Shown: positions 8,607-17,402 of the stretch, piece by piece
How positions within the stretch are numbered: position 1 is the first letter of the stretch
Layout: every line of letters starts with the position of its first letter
Origin: CALUTH01 sp964452495
Lineage (GTDB): Bacteria > Cyanobacteriota > Vampirovibrionia > Gastranaerophilales > Gastranaerophilaceae
NCBI GenBank assembly: GCA_964452495.1
Contig: CAYVMC010000008.1
Coordinates: 11,683-75,682, forward strand
Length of the DNA stretch: 64,000 nt
Direction: 5' to 3'
Position numbers and translations under genes: made by a program
Notes under the pieces: model-generated
Told to the model about the DNA's origin: nothing
Databases searched by the model: none
Seen by the model: the letters and a program-made list of their open reading frames with translations, nothing else

Positions 8607-9233
8607 TTAATACCCGTTAGGTATAAACTCTCTTGCCCTGAATTTTGCCCCAAGGGATTCGGCAACCTTTCTGCATTGGTTTTCATCAGGAGTTTGGCTC
8701 AGAAAACCGGTTACAATTGTTGCTACAACAATAAATCCTTCATCTGCGGCTGTTTTTATAAAATTTTTTACCTCATTATAGGCATTGCCTATTCTTGGTT
8801 TAGAGAGCCTGTTGTACTCATCCTCATCAGCACCATTCAGGCTTACTGAAAACTCATCAACAAGCCCTTTTAGTTCCGGCAGAACATTCCTTTTGTGGAT
8901 AGCATTTGCATGTCCGTTAGTATTTACTCTTATTAATATATCAGGATTTTTTTCTCTCAAATATTTAGCAAAAGCTTTTAAGAGTTCTAATCGTAACATA
9001 GGTTCCCCATAACCGCAGAAACAAACAGTTTTTGGAGGAGGAAAATCTTCAAACTGGGCGATAATATCTTCAACAGAAAAATTTTCATCCTCAAGCCACA
9101 TATCTTTGCCGCATACATCATCTTTTTGAGTTCTTAAGCAAAAAATACATTTGTTTGTACATGAGTTGGTTAGATTTATATATAAAGTTTCAGGATTTTC
9201 GGTTTGTTCAATTGAATAAACTAAGGTATTCAT
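8607..9233 (-). CDS. Radical SAM protein, TatD-associated type
   Basis: 208 residues, shorter than most radical SAM enzymes and consistent with the TatD-linked subfamily. It carries the 4Fe-4S cluster motif CTNKCIFC (Cys25, 29, 32), then CFCGYGEPM (the GGEP-type SAM-binding motif) and VNTNGHA. The N-terminal ETLYINLTNSC lead-in matches that subfamily as I remember it; the substrate is unknown. The start has GGAGGG upstream. It heads the operon with the small protein at 8161 and the acyl-CoA synthetase. No tatD gene is nearby, so the subfamily name rests on sequence style alone. Confidence 0.75.
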   Translation of the reverse strand: MNTLVYSIEQTENPETLYINLTNSCTNKCIFCLRTQKDDVCGKDMWLEDENFSVEDIIAQFEDFPPPKTVCFCGYGEPMLRLELLKAFAKYLREKNPDILIRVNTNGHANAIHKRNVLPELKGLVDEFSVSLNGADEDEYNRLSKPRIGNAYNEVKNFIKTAADEGFIVVATIVTGFLSQTPDENQCRKVAESLGAKFRAREFIPNGY

Positions 9234-9401
9234 TACCGCCCTCCGCTTTTATTATCTCACATCAAATATTATAGGCAAGTGGGAAAATAAGAGTGGCGGG
9301 TAAAGATATGACATCTTAATTTTATTCTGTTACTTCTTGTCTTATTTCTGGGATTGATGGCTGTTTCCAAAACTATTAAATTACTCTATTTAGGGAAACA
9401 A

Positions 9402-9435
9402 AAAACGGAGAAATAATATGTAACTTCTCCGTTTT
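9402..9435 (-). terminator. Intrinsic terminator of the dapA-secD-secF unit
   Basis: An 11-base-pair stem (9402-9412 with 9425-9435), 12-base loop, about 20 bases past the secF stop. On the minus strand it is followed by a T-rich run. Confidence 0.8.
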
Positions 9436-9455
9436 CAATAAAAAATAAAAAACAA

Positions 9456-10406
9456 TTATGCAGCCTGTTTTTTCTTAGTACCTTCTCGCCATATATCAAC
9501 AAGTGATGCACAGAAGAATATACTTGAATAGGTTCCGATAATTATACCGAGCATCATAGCAAGTACAAAATCTCTTGTTGTAACTCCGCCGAACAGATAT
9601 AATGCAAGGAGCGTAAGAACCGTTGTTAATGATGTATTTATACTTCTTGCAAGGGTTTGGTGAATAGAGAAGTTTACAATCTCGCCAAATGCCATCTTTT
9701 TAGAATAGTATTTAAGGTTTTCTCTAACTCTGTCAAATACAACAATCGTATCGTGTACAGAGAAACCAATTACTGTAAGGAGTGCGGTTATAAATAATCC
9801 GTCAATCTGAACATCCCAGAATAACCCGAGTATTGAAAATACACCGAGAATAAAAAGTACATCGTGTACAAGACCAAGAATTGCTGCAAGTGCATAATCA
9901 AATTGAAATCTTACTGTTAAATAACAGATAATTCCGAGCAGTGCAAGTGAAAGAGCAATAAGTGCATTTTTAAATAACTCGCTGCCAAGAGTTGCCCCGA
10001 CAGATGAAACCTGTAATAGCTCTGCTGAGTTATATTCTTCGTTCATGATTTTAGTAATATTATCAGTAACTTTTGACCCTTCTTCTATAAACTGTGTTCG
10101 GATAGATATAATAGATTTAAGTCCTTCTTTTTGATTGTCAGCAGAAACGTTAATAACCTGTAAATACGGGTTATCAATACCGCCGGCATGTAATTTTTCT
10201 CTCAATTCGCCGAGTTTTTCATTTGGTGTCGCACTGTCAATACCGTACTGTAACGTAGTACCTCCGGTATAATCAATACCTACTTTTAACGGTGTATGTG
10301 TAGGGTAAGTAATTGTAGAATAAATCATTGCTCCGATACCCGGTGCCAGCAGAATTGCTGACAGACACAAAAACCAAATTTTATTCTTAACTATATCTAA
10401 TTTCAT
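9456..10406 (-). CDS. secF: Protein translocase subunit SecF
   Basis: 316 residues from the ATG at 10404-10406, the usual SecF length. It has one N-terminal helix, a periplasmic domain beginning GIDYTGGTTLQ, and five further helices including the signature GFSVHDTIVVFDRVREN. With SecD it uses the proton gradient to complete protein export through SecYEG. An in-frame TTG at 10427 abuts the secD stop, but the ATG has an AGG about 9 bases upstream and gives a standard N-terminus, so I chose it. It follows secD in one operon. No yajC is present. Confidence 0.93.
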   Translation of the reverse strand: MKLDIVKNKIWFLCLSAILLAPGIGAMIYSTITYPTHTPLKVGIDYTGGTTLQYGIDSATPNEKLGELREKLHAGGIDNPYLQVINVSADNQKEGLKSIISIRTQFIEEGSKVTDNITKIMNEEYNSAELLQVSSVGATLGSELFKNALIALSLALLGIICYLTVRFQFDYALAAILGLVHDVLFILGVFSILGLFWDVQIDGLFITALLTVIGFSVHDTIVVFDRVRENLKYYSKKMAFGEIVNFSIHQTLARSINTSLTTVLTLLALYLFGGVTTRDFVLAMMLGIIIGTYSSIFFCASLVDIWREGTKKKQAA

Positions 10407-10427
10407 AATTTGTAACCTGCCCTTCAA

Positions 10428-11735
10428 TTAGTCCAAAATACCAAATTTTGCTTTTTCGCGTTTTGTTTCAGTAGCCTTATACGCATCACCAATATCAGAT
10501 TTTTTAAGTCCGAACCATTCAGGATGTTTTAAATCACCTGTTCCAAAAATTAAATGCATAAAGTTTCTTGTAACAGTTATAGCTGTAAACATTGAAACAG
10601 CAACACCGATAGCAAGAGTTAAAGCAAAACCCTTCACTATACTGGTTCCTAGCATATATAATATTACGCATGATATAATTGTTGTAACGTTTGAATCCCA
10701 AATACTTGTAAACGCTCTGTCAAAACCTGAATTTATTGCGGTAAACAAAGTTCTGCCGGCCTTTAATTCTTCTTTTGTTCTTTCAAATATCAGAATATTT
10801 GCATCTACAGCCATTCCGACACTGAGGATAAAACCTGCAATACCTGCAAGTGTAAGAGTTACAGGGATAATTTTAAACAGAGCAAATAAAATAACGCCAT
10901 ATATACATAAGGCAACATTTGCAATCAGTCCGGGCAGCCTGTAATATGCAGCCATAAATAACATTACAAGTCCGATTCCTATAATTCCTGCAAGTTTTGA
11001 ACGTGCAATACTATCAGCACCTAGAGTAGGTCCGACAGTATTTTCTTCAATAATTTTAGCTGGTACAGGAAGTGCTCCGGCATTTAAAAGGTCAACCATT
11101 TGTTTTGCTTCTTCATAAGCAAATCCTCCATTGCCGCCGGTTATTTGTGCATGACCGCCTGTAATCGGTTCATTTACGTTCGGTGCTGATTGGAGTTCCC
11201 CATTAAAGAATATTGCCATTTGTTTACCAACAAGTTCTCTTGTTAAATCAGCAAACTTTTTAGCTCCTTCATTATTAAAGTCTAATGATACAACCCACTC
11301 CCCGTTATTCGGGTTGCTGCTTACCATTGCTTTATTTAAGTCTTTTCCTGTTAAGCCGGTTGATACCCAGTCAAGTTGTCCGTCAACCATTGCAAGCTTT
11401 TTGAATTCTAATTCAGCAGTTTCTCCGATAAATTGTTTGGCTTTATCCAAATCAGTTACATCAGGGATTTCTACAACAAGTCTTTTATCTCCCTGTCTCT
11501 GTACAACGGTTTCTGCAACCCCGAGTTTGTTAACCCTGTTTTCAATTGCAAACTGCAAACTATTCATCATATCTTGTGTAATAACAGGCATTGTTTGTGT
11601 TGTTTGTGCTTCTAATACAAGCCTTGAGCCGCCGACCAAGTCCAAACCTAGTTTAGTCGGTTTGGTTATAATAAAGTATATTGCGGCAATTACTACCAAC
11701 ACAATAAACCAAAACAATTTAACTTTATTTTTCAT
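10428..11735 (-). CDS. secD: Protein translocase subunit SecD
   Basis: 435 residues. An N-terminal helix is followed by the periplasmic domain with KLGLDLVGGSRL, then five membrane helices including GMAVDANILIFERTKEEL. It is the partner of SecF in the export motor. The start has GAGGAG upstream. It lies 65 bases after dapA on the same strand, and the shared downstream terminator suggests co-transcription. Confidence 0.95.
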   Translation of the reverse strand: MKNKVKLFWFIVLVVIAAIYFIITKPTKLGLDLVGGSRLVLEAQTTQTMPVITQDMMNSLQFAIENRVNKLGVAETVVQRQGDKRLVVEIPDVTDLDKAKQFIGETAELEFKKLAMVDGQLDWVSTGLTGKDLNKAMVSSNPNNGEWVVSLDFNNEGAKKFADLTRELVGKQMAIFFNGELQSAPNVNEPITGGHAQITGGNGGFAYEEAKQMVDLLNAGALPVPAKIIEENTVGPTLGADSIARSKLAGIIGIGLVMLFMAAYYRLPGLIANVALCIYGVILFALFKIIPVTLTLAGIAGFILSVGMAVDANILIFERTKEELKAGRTLFTAINSGFDRAFTSIWDSNVTTIISCVILYMLGTSIVKGFALTLAIGVAVSMFTAITVTRNFMHLIFGTGDLKHPEWFGLKKSDIGDAYKATETKREKAKFGILD

Positions 11736-11800
11736 TTCTTATACTCCTCAATGGAATTTTATCAAAAACATTTTTAATTTAATAGTACAGTTGAATATAT

Positions 11801-12688
11801 TTATACGGTAATAGAATTATATACGGATATGAGCTGTTCTTTTTCGTTATCATCAAGTGTTACCAGCGGAAGCCTTACCGAGTCCTTAATTAAACCTTTA
11901 TATGCAAGAAGTGTTTTTACTGGAGTTGGATTTGGTGCAAAAAATAATTTTTTAAATATAGGGAACAGTGCGGCATGCATATTTTTAGCTGCAACAATTT
12001 CACCGGTTTTAAAGTTTCTAATCATTGATTTAATTTCTTTTCCGAACAGATGTGAAGCGACAGAAATTACACCGTCTGCACCTATAGAGATCATAGGCAA
12101 GGTAAGACTGTCATCTCCGCTGAATATAACAAAATCTTTGGGACATTTTATTTTCATTTCTGAAATCAAATCCATATCAGGACAGCTTTGTTTTATTGCA
12201 ACAATGTTTTCAAACTCGTATGCAAGTTTTGCAACAGTATCAGGAAGCATATTTACACCTGTACGTGAAGGTATGTTGTATATAATAACAGGTAATTCTG
12301 TAGCATTGGTAACAGCTGCAAAATGGGCATACATGCCTGATTGTGACGGTTTGTTGTAATAAGGAACTACAGTGAGTATTGCATCTGCCAGTTCTTCTTT
12401 AGCTACCGTTTTTATGAATTCTATAGTTTCTCCAGTAGAATTGGAGCCTGCTCCCATAATAACTTTTGCTTTATCGTTGACTGCACGCTTTACGCTTGAT
12501 AAGATTTCAAGCTTTTCAGAGTTTAATAGTGTAGGGGATTCTCCGGTTGTTCCGCAAACAAGAATAGCATCGCTGCCATTGTCTGTAAGATATGATGCCA
12601 GTACTTCAACTTTCTCATAATCAATGTTCCCCTTTTCATCCATTGGGGTTACCATTGCGGATATGACTTCTCCTAAATTACACCTCAT
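11801..12688 (-). CDS. dapA: 4-hydroxy-tetrahydrodipicolinate synthase
   Basis: 295 residues from the second ATG, standard length. It is a class I aldolase-type TIM barrel that condenses pyruvate with aspartate semialdehyde, the first step toward diaminopimelate and lysine. Visible are CGTTGESPTL, the tyrosine motif YNIPSRTGVN and the Schiff-base lysine in VAIKQ (about residue 166). I preferred the ATG at 12688 over 12697 because the GGGAGG at 12699-12704 is ten bases from it but only one base from the earlier ATG. It heads a unit continuing into secD and secF. Confidence 0.93.
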   Translation of the reverse strand: MRCNLGEVISAMVTPMDEKGNIDYEKVEVLASYLTDNGSDAILVCGTTGESPTLLNSEKLEILSSVKRAVNDKAKVIMGAGSNSTGETIEFIKTVAKEELADAILTVVPYYNKPSQSGMYAHFAAVTNATELPVIIYNIPSRTGVNMLPDTVAKLAYEFENIVAIKQSCPDMDLISEMKIKCPKDFVIFSGDDSLTLPMISIGADGVISVASHLFGKEIKSMIRNFKTGEIVAAKNMHAALFPIFKKLFFAPNPTPVKTLLAYKGLIKDSVRLPLVTLDDNEKEQLISVYNSITV

Positions 12689-12724
12689 TTTTATCATGCC
12701 TCCCTGATAGAATTCTTGAGTTCA

Positions 12725-12762
12725 ATTATAAAACAAATTACATCATTAATTAACATTGATGT
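12725..12762 (-). promoter_or_regulatory. dapA promoter with a dyad over the -35 region
   Basis: On the minus strand TATAAT occupies 12730-12725, about 37 bases before the chosen dapA start. An inverted repeat ACATCA (12740-12745) with TGATGT (12757-12762) surrounds the expected -35 position. It could bind a repressor; this is inference from symmetry only. Confidence 0.4.
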
Positions 12763-12841
12763 AAACTTTTGTAACGTTTTTATAACAAAATGAAATTGTG
12801 AATCTTATTATAGACTTTATATTTATGTAAAACGAAACACA

Positions 12842-12897
12842 ATAACACGTCAGATAAAGAGGAGATAACACGAGGACTATATCAGATAACACGAGGA
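12842..12897. repeat. Three short direct repeats (ATAACACG, extended twice to GATAACACGAGGA)
   Basis: ATAACACG occurs at 12842, 12865 and 12886. The last two copies extend to an identical 13-mer, GATAACACGAGGA, at 12864-12876 and 12885-12897, 21 bases apart. They lie in the gap between the TPR gene end and the dapA promoter. Function unknown. Confidence 0.6.
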
Positions 12898-12901
12898 GAC
12901 A

Positions 12902-13675
12902 CTAATTAACAAGGCTCAGGTGAGAACATCTGGGTCTTTTTAATACAGAAATTTTGTTAATTCTTGCTCTTACAAACTCTGCAACATCAGCCTGTGGTTT
13001 TATATTTAAAAACTTTGTATAATAACGCTTTGCATCTTTAAACATTCCCATTTTGTCAAAACAAAGGGCTATTCCAAAATATGCTTTATAAAAATTTGGA
13101 TTAATTTTTATAACCTGAGAAAAAGTATTGGTTGCTTCTTGATACTGATCTATACTCATTTCCAGAGTTCCTTTATTAATATAAGCATTCAGATACTCTG
13201 GATGGTGTTCAATTATGTTATCGTAAATTAAAAAGGCCATACTATATTCTTCAAGTTCTTCATGTGTAAGTGCCAACCAGGTTTGAGCATCAAGATTATC
13301 AGGTGAAAGCTTTATTGCTGACATAAAATTTTTAAGTGCTTCGTCATATTTTTCCATCGCAAAATTACACATTCCCAATTCCAAGAACAATTCATATGAA
13401 GGTTCTAAATTGTTTGCATTTGTATAATAGTTTACGGCTTTTGTATAGTTGCCTACAGCCTTATACGAATGAGCAATGCCTATATAAGCATCAATATTGT
13501 TCCTGTCTTTCATTATTGCTTGGAGGTATTGAGGAATAGATTCTTTATGTTTATTGGCAAACCGCAGATAATCACCGCTTACACAAAAACGATAAGATAT
13601 ACTATCATACTTAGCAGGTCTAATTGAATTGATTACTTTATCTAAATTAGAATTGGAAATTACTTCAATCTCCAC
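12902..13675 (-). CDS. TPR-repeat protein
   Basis: 257 residues. After about 30 residues it consists of five or six tetratricopeptide repeats (clear ones include AYIGIAHSYKAVGNYTKAV, ELGMCNFAMEKYDEALKNF and KAYFGIALCFDKMGMFKDAK). There is no signal peptide, so it is probably a cytoplasmic protein-protein adaptor. The GTG start at 13675 is supported by a GGGGG run five bases upstream. The partner is unknown. It is divergent from the exported pair at 13909. Confidence 0.85.
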   Translation of the reverse strand: MEIEVISNSNLDKVINSIRPAKYDSISYRFCVSGDYLRFANKHKESIPQYLQAIMKDRNNIDAYIGIAHSYKAVGNYTKAVNYYTNANNLEPSYELFLELGMCNFAMEKYDEALKNFMSAIKLSPDNLDAQTWLALTHEELEEYSMAFLIYDNIIEHHPEYLNAYINKGTLEMSIDQYQEATNTFSQVIKINPNFYKAYFGIALCFDKMGMFKDAKRYYTKFLNIKPQADVAEFVRARINKISVLKRPRCSHLSLVN

Positions 13676-13896
13676 TATATCCCCCTTCCTTGATTTATTT
13701 TATTATTTACCGTACGTTGTAATAACCTCCAAAGGGTGGATTTTTTAATCAATCCTTTGGTGTATTTTATTTTGCTTATATTTGGGGACTAATTCATATT
13801 CACGCGATTTTCTATAATATCTTAGGGTTATAATTAATTGTTTACATTTTTTTACATCTTAAAATGTAGAGATTAGATTTTTGAGTTTTTACATGA

Positions 13897-13902
13897 TATA
13901 AA
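13897..13902 (+). promoter_or_regulatory. Extended -10 box of a likely leaderless promoter (TGa-TATAAA)
   Basis: TATAAA, preceded by TGa, lies exactly 6 bases before the ATG at 13909, with no Shine-Dalgarno. The 233-base gap upstream also has the inverted pair TACATTTT/AAAATGTA near 13846-13868 and a CCAAAGG/CCTTTGG pair near 13731-13760. Confidence 0.5.
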
Positions 13903-13908
13903 ATTATT

Positions 13909-14718
13909 ATGAAAAAACGGGCTTTTGCAATAATATTACTATTTTTAACTTCATTTAATATTGTGTACGGAGAAGGAGTTGTTCTACAGGTTGAGCATAA
14001 AGAGAAGGTAAATGTAGATAAAACTCCTAAAACAATATCCGGATCGATGCTTATTAAAGACGATGCAACCCTTCAAATGCTTATTGATACACAACGGAAA
14101 AAAGATTTGGCAGATTTAGAAATATTATGGCAGGGAACAGTTGCAAATAATCAGGTTATTGAATTCGCAATAAAAAAACTGGCAAGCCCTGACAGCCAAA
14201 AAAGAATACATTCGTCTTTTATGGCAAAAACTTTGTCTGCGGTAGTTTCAGGAGCATCTTTTGTTCCGTATGTTATGGGTGAAAATCCAACTGTTCAGAC
14301 AGCGGCATTTTCTGCCGGTCGAATTGCACAATCACTCCTTAATAAGAAGAATGTTCCTCAGGAAACACCTTTGACAGATACAGAATTAATACAGTTGGCT
14401 AGCCTTGTTGAAGAGTTGCAGGATAAAATTATCGCATCATACTATAATTATAAAAATACTCTTAATCAGTTAAAAACCACCCGTTCCAAGATGATTTTAT
14501 ACAGTAAAAATTATTCTAAAGCAATTGCGAGTAAGGATATATTAGATATTTCTTTGTCTTCTTCACTCTATGACAATATGTACATAGAGGAATATAAACT
14601 TGAACAGGCTGCAAAGAAGTATCACACGGAATTGCAGCGGCTGGCTGGAAAAACAGCAGTTGATAAACTGGAATTGTATCAGTATGATTTTAATTCGGCA
14701 TTGTTTAAAGGAAATTAA
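13909..14718 (+). CDS. Exported helical protein, paralogue of the next gene, unknown function
   Basis: 269 residues with a clear signal peptide (KKR, then a hydrophobic stretch to VYG about residue 21). The mature part is mostly helical. Landmarks shared with the next gene are DLEILWQGT, a central Ala/Gly/Ser hydrophobic segment (about 105-145), LVEELQDKIIASYYNY and RLAGK.A near the C-terminus. I do not recognise a named family. The helical pairs around the hydrophobic core suggest an envelope-associated or periplasmic coiled-coil protein. It is two bases from the next gene and so in an operon with it. Confidence 0.75.
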   Translation: MKKRAFAIILLFLTSFNIVYGEGVVLQVEHKEKVNVDKTPKTISGSMLIKDDATLQMLIDTQRKKDLADLEILWQGTVANNQVIEFAIKKLASPDSQKRIHSSFMAKTLSAVVSGASFVPYVMGENPTVQTAAFSAGRIAQSLLNKKNVPQETPLTDTELIQLASLVEELQDKIIASYYNYKNTLNQLKTTRSKMILYSKNYSKAIASKDILDISLSSSLYDNMYIEEYKLEQAAKKYHTELQRLAGKTAVDKLELYQYDFNSALFKGN

Positions 14719-14720
14719 AA

Positions 14721-15698
14721 ATGTTTAAAAGGTTTATATTACTGGGTGTAATTCTTTTTGTAAGTGCCGCTTCATTTGCGTCAGAGTATGTTGATTTGAA
14801 TACTCTTCACCAGCCGGCATACAGGGTAGGTACGACTGATACTCCTGAAATTAAGGTAGACTATGAAGTTAAAATTAATACAACTGTAGCAAAAGAAGAA
14901 AAGGATATTAATACTCCAGGTATTACTTATGCTGATCTTAGTGTCAAACGTATGTCACGTGAGTTTGCTCAGGCAATTGATGGTGATTATGATACAATGA
15001 TGACCGATTTGTCAATCCTGTGGCAGGGGGCGGCAACAAGAAGTGATACTGTAAAATATGCGCTCTATAAATTATCCAATCCCGATAAAGATAAGCCTAC
15101 AAATGCTGCTGTTAAAAATGTATTACAAACTATTGCGGGGATGTCCACGCTTGTTGGTGCAGGAACAGGAAATGCCTTGTTGTCTTGTACGTCGCTAATT
15201 GGGGGTAATACTCTTGGCATTATGTCTCAGGACTCAAAAGCTCTTAACTACAAGTATACAAAAGTCGGAGATGCAGATATGATTATACTTGTAAGGAAAA
15301 TTGATGAATTACAGCAAAAAATTGTAGATGTGTATTATGACTATCTTACGACAAGAAAAATATATGATCTTACGAGTCGTATGGTTCAGCAGCGTTACAT
15401 AAATTATAAGGCAGCGCAAGATGCTCCTAAAGAGGTTTTGCTTGTAACGGATGCGTTTTATAGAGAAGCTATAGATCAACAGATGAAGGCACGGGGAGAT
15501 TTCTATGAAAAACGTTCTATGATGGAACAGCTTGTAGGGCATGATACATTTGTAGATTTTGAAAAAATGATAAACCAGCGTCTTGGTGAACAGGATGAAA
15601 CTATATATCCGGTAAATCAAACAGAATTTCAAAAATATGTGGAAGAAGATATTGCAGATGAACCAGAAAATACAGTTAATGAGGGGAATTCTAATTAG
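14721..15698 (+). CDS. Exported helical protein, second member of a paralogous pair
   Basis: 325 residues, signal peptide of about 20 residues ending ASFAS. It has the same order of elements as the preceding protein: DLSILWQGA, YALYKLSNPD, a hydrophobic Gly-rich stretch, IDELQQKIVDVYYDY and QLVGHDTF. The C-terminus adds an acidic, Glu/Asn-rich tail absent from its partner. The pair probably arose by tandem duplication and may form a heteromer. The last four bases overlap the convergent gene on the other strand. Function unknown. Confidence 0.75.
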   Translation: MFKRFILLGVILFVSAASFASEYVDLNTLHQPAYRVGTTDTPEIKVDYEVKINTTVAKEEKDINTPGITYADLSVKRMSREFAQAIDGDYDTMMTDLSILWQGAATRSDTVKYALYKLSNPDKDKPTNAAVKNVLQTIAGMSTLVGAGTGNALLSCTSLIGGNTLGIMSQDSKALNYKYTKVGDADMIILVRKIDELQQKIVDVYYDYLTTRKIYDLTSRMVQQRYINYKAAQDAPKEVLLVTDAFYREAIDQQMKARGDFYEKRSMMEQLVGHDTFVDFEKMINQRLGEQDETIYPVNQTEFQKYVEEDIADEPENTVNEGNSN

Positions 15699-17329
15699 TT
15701 ATTGGCGGCAAGTTCCTGTACTTTTTGGGTAACATCTGATACTACGCTGGTCCAATCGCTAGGTGTTTTTTGTGTAAAGAGTTCTGCACTGTCATACCAC
15801 GGGGTTGTATTTTTTTCTGCGCCGAACCATCTCCAGTCAGAGGTGTAAGGCAGCATAATAAGAACTTTTTTACCCATGGCTCCAGCAAGATGTGCAACAG
15901 AAGTATCAATGGTTACTACCAAATCCAGATTATTGATTGCATGGGCGGTAGATAAAAAATTTTCAAAACCGGAACCCAAATCAATTAGTGAGGGGTACAT
16001 TTCACAGGCATTCATAGCAGGATTAACCTGTAGAGAATAAAAGTTAACATTTTTAATTGTGAGCAATTTATCAAGGAACTTTGGGTTCATTGTTCTGTCA
16101 AGCGGGCCGCGCAGGCCGGTACCGCCGGCTTCCCATACAATACCAACACTAAATTTGGACTTGTCAATATTACTATAGGAAGAATCTTTAACCTTTAAAT
16201 ATCCTTCGCTCATAGGAATGCCGTCCTTAAAGTCCAGATCTAAATAATAGGGTACAAAGGTCATCATTACTGATTTATCATATTTTACAGGTTCATCAAC
16301 CGAAACTACTTGATAAAATGCTGATTTAAAAATTTCGCGGTATAGAGGAACAAGGGTATCTGGCAGGGCAAGAATTACTTTTTTAAATTTGTTACGGAGG
16401 TATGGTATATATCTTGAATACATGATTATATCGCCAATTCCCTGATCTCCGTAGACGTATAAAACATCATTTATGTAATCTCCCCCCTCCCATAGTTTTT
16501 TTAGTTCTGTTCCTTTGCCAAAATGTAGAATTGATTTTTTTAAATAGTGGTATGATTTTTGAAACTCTTGTTTCCTTGCGTATAAGATATAGAGTGTTGT
16601 ATTTAATGTTGGAGAGTCTGGCTCAAGTTTATTGGCATCAAGCAGACATTTTTCTGCTTCAGGAAAGTTTTTAAGTGCTGAATACATCAAACTCATATTA
16701 TATAAAGCAGATATAGATGGTAATAATTCGTATGCTTTTTTATAGCATTCCAGAGCAAGCTGATAGTTTGAATATAAAACCTCCTGCACAAGTCCTGCAC
16801 TAATGTATAAAACAGGCGAGTTTGGATTTTGTTCAAGTTTTTGAGCACAGTAACTTTCTGCTTCTTCAAAATGTCCTGCACACAGGGCTGCAAGGATATA
16901 AGAATCCCAGGTTTTCGGTGAATCAGGGTATAATTCTTTCATTTTTTTTGCATATCCGAACATAACTTCCGGTTGATTTGTTCTTTCACATCCGCAGGTA
17001 ATGAGTTTTTCAAGAATATCCAATGAAGGTTTTTCATCTGCTGCAATCCTCAAGTATTTATAAGCAGCCCTATAATTATTTAAGTGGTAAAATGCAAGAC
17101 CCAATCCGGTAATAACATTAATATCTTTAGTTGTGCGGTTTACTTTTTCAAATACCTCAACAGCATCTTTATATCTGGCAATCGAAATGTATAACCATCC
17201 CAAAAAGGGAAGTATACGTATATCATCGGGATATTTGGCAAGGAGTTCAAGATATATTTTTTCCGCCTGCCCTGTTTTTCCTTGTTTTGCTAGATTAAGC
17301 GCTATGTTAATAGAATCTAAAATATTCAT
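15695..17329 (-). CDS. TPR protein with C-terminal glycosyltransferase-9/heptosyltransferase-like domain
   Basis: 544 residues. Residues 1-270 are tandem TPR repeats (for example ALNLAKQGKTGQAEKIYLEL and ALYNMSLMYSALKNFPEAEK). Residues about 290-544 look like a glycosyltransferase-B fold of the ADP-heptose/GT9 type: YGDQGIGDIIMYSRYIPYL near its start, and NNLDLVVTIDTSVAHLAGAMGKKV near the end. This combination is found in proteins thought to glycosylate surface or flagellar proteins; the acceptor here is unknown. No Shine-Dalgarno is visible; TAACAT lies exactly 6 bases before the ATG. It is divergent from the zinc-ribbon gene and convergent, with a 4-base overlap, with the exported pair. Confidence 0.8.
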   Translation of the reverse strand: MNILDSINIALNLAKQGKTGQAEKIYLELLAKYPDDIRILPFLGWLYISIARYKDAVEVFEKVNRTTKDINVITGLGLAFYHLNNYRAAYKYLRIAADEKPSLDILEKLITCGCERTNQPEVMFGYAKKMKELYPDSPKTWDSYILAALCAGHFEEAESYCAQKLEQNPNSPVLYISAGLVQEVLYSNYQLALECYKKAYELLPSISALYNMSLMYSALKNFPEAEKCLLDANKLEPDSPTLNTTLYILYARKQEFQKSYHYLKKSILHFGKGTELKKLWEGGDYINDVLYVYGDQGIGDIIMYSRYIPYLRNKFKKVILALPDTLVPLYREIFKSAFYQVVSVDEPVKYDKSVMMTFVPYYLDLDFKDGIPMSEGYLKVKDSSYSNIDKSKFSVGIVWEAGGTGLRGPLDRTMNPKFLDKLLTIKNVNFYSLQVNPAMNACEMYPSLIDLGSGFENFLSTAHAINNLDLVVTIDTSVAHLAGAMGKKVLIMLPYTSDWRWFGAEKNTTPWYDSAELFTQKTPSDWTSVVSDVTQKVQELAANN

Positions 17330-17335
17330 GTACTC

Positions 17336-17364
17336 ATGTTACTACTTTTTATGATTAAGAACAA
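17336..17364 (-). promoter_or_regulatory. Likely leaderless promoter (TTGTTC-N17-TAACAT)
   Basis: On the minus strand TTGTTC (17364-17359), a 17-base spacer and TAACAT (17341-17336) end exactly 6 bases before the ATG at 17329. Confidence 0.4.
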
Positions 17365-17390
17365 GATTTATATGTAAATTGAAATTGTGC

Positions 17391-17396
17391 TATAAT
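17391..17396 (+). promoter_or_regulatory. Extended -10 box of a likely leaderless promoter (TGc-TATAAT)
   Basis: A consensus TATAAT preceded by TGc lies exactly 6 bases before the ATG at 17403. There is no Shine-Dalgarno in the gap. Confidence 0.6.
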
Positions 17397-17402
17397 TTAA
17401 GA

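Noticed and set aside
11314..12359. Plus-strand reading frames (165 and 176 codons) across secD and dapA
   Set aside because: They lie antisense to complete, well-conserved genes, have no ribosome site and no recognisable protein sequence.
12698..12901. Lysine riboswitch upstream of dapA
   Set aside because: The leader after the -10 box is only about 30 bases and the region upstream lacks the multi-helix aptamer; I see only direct repeats and a dyad.
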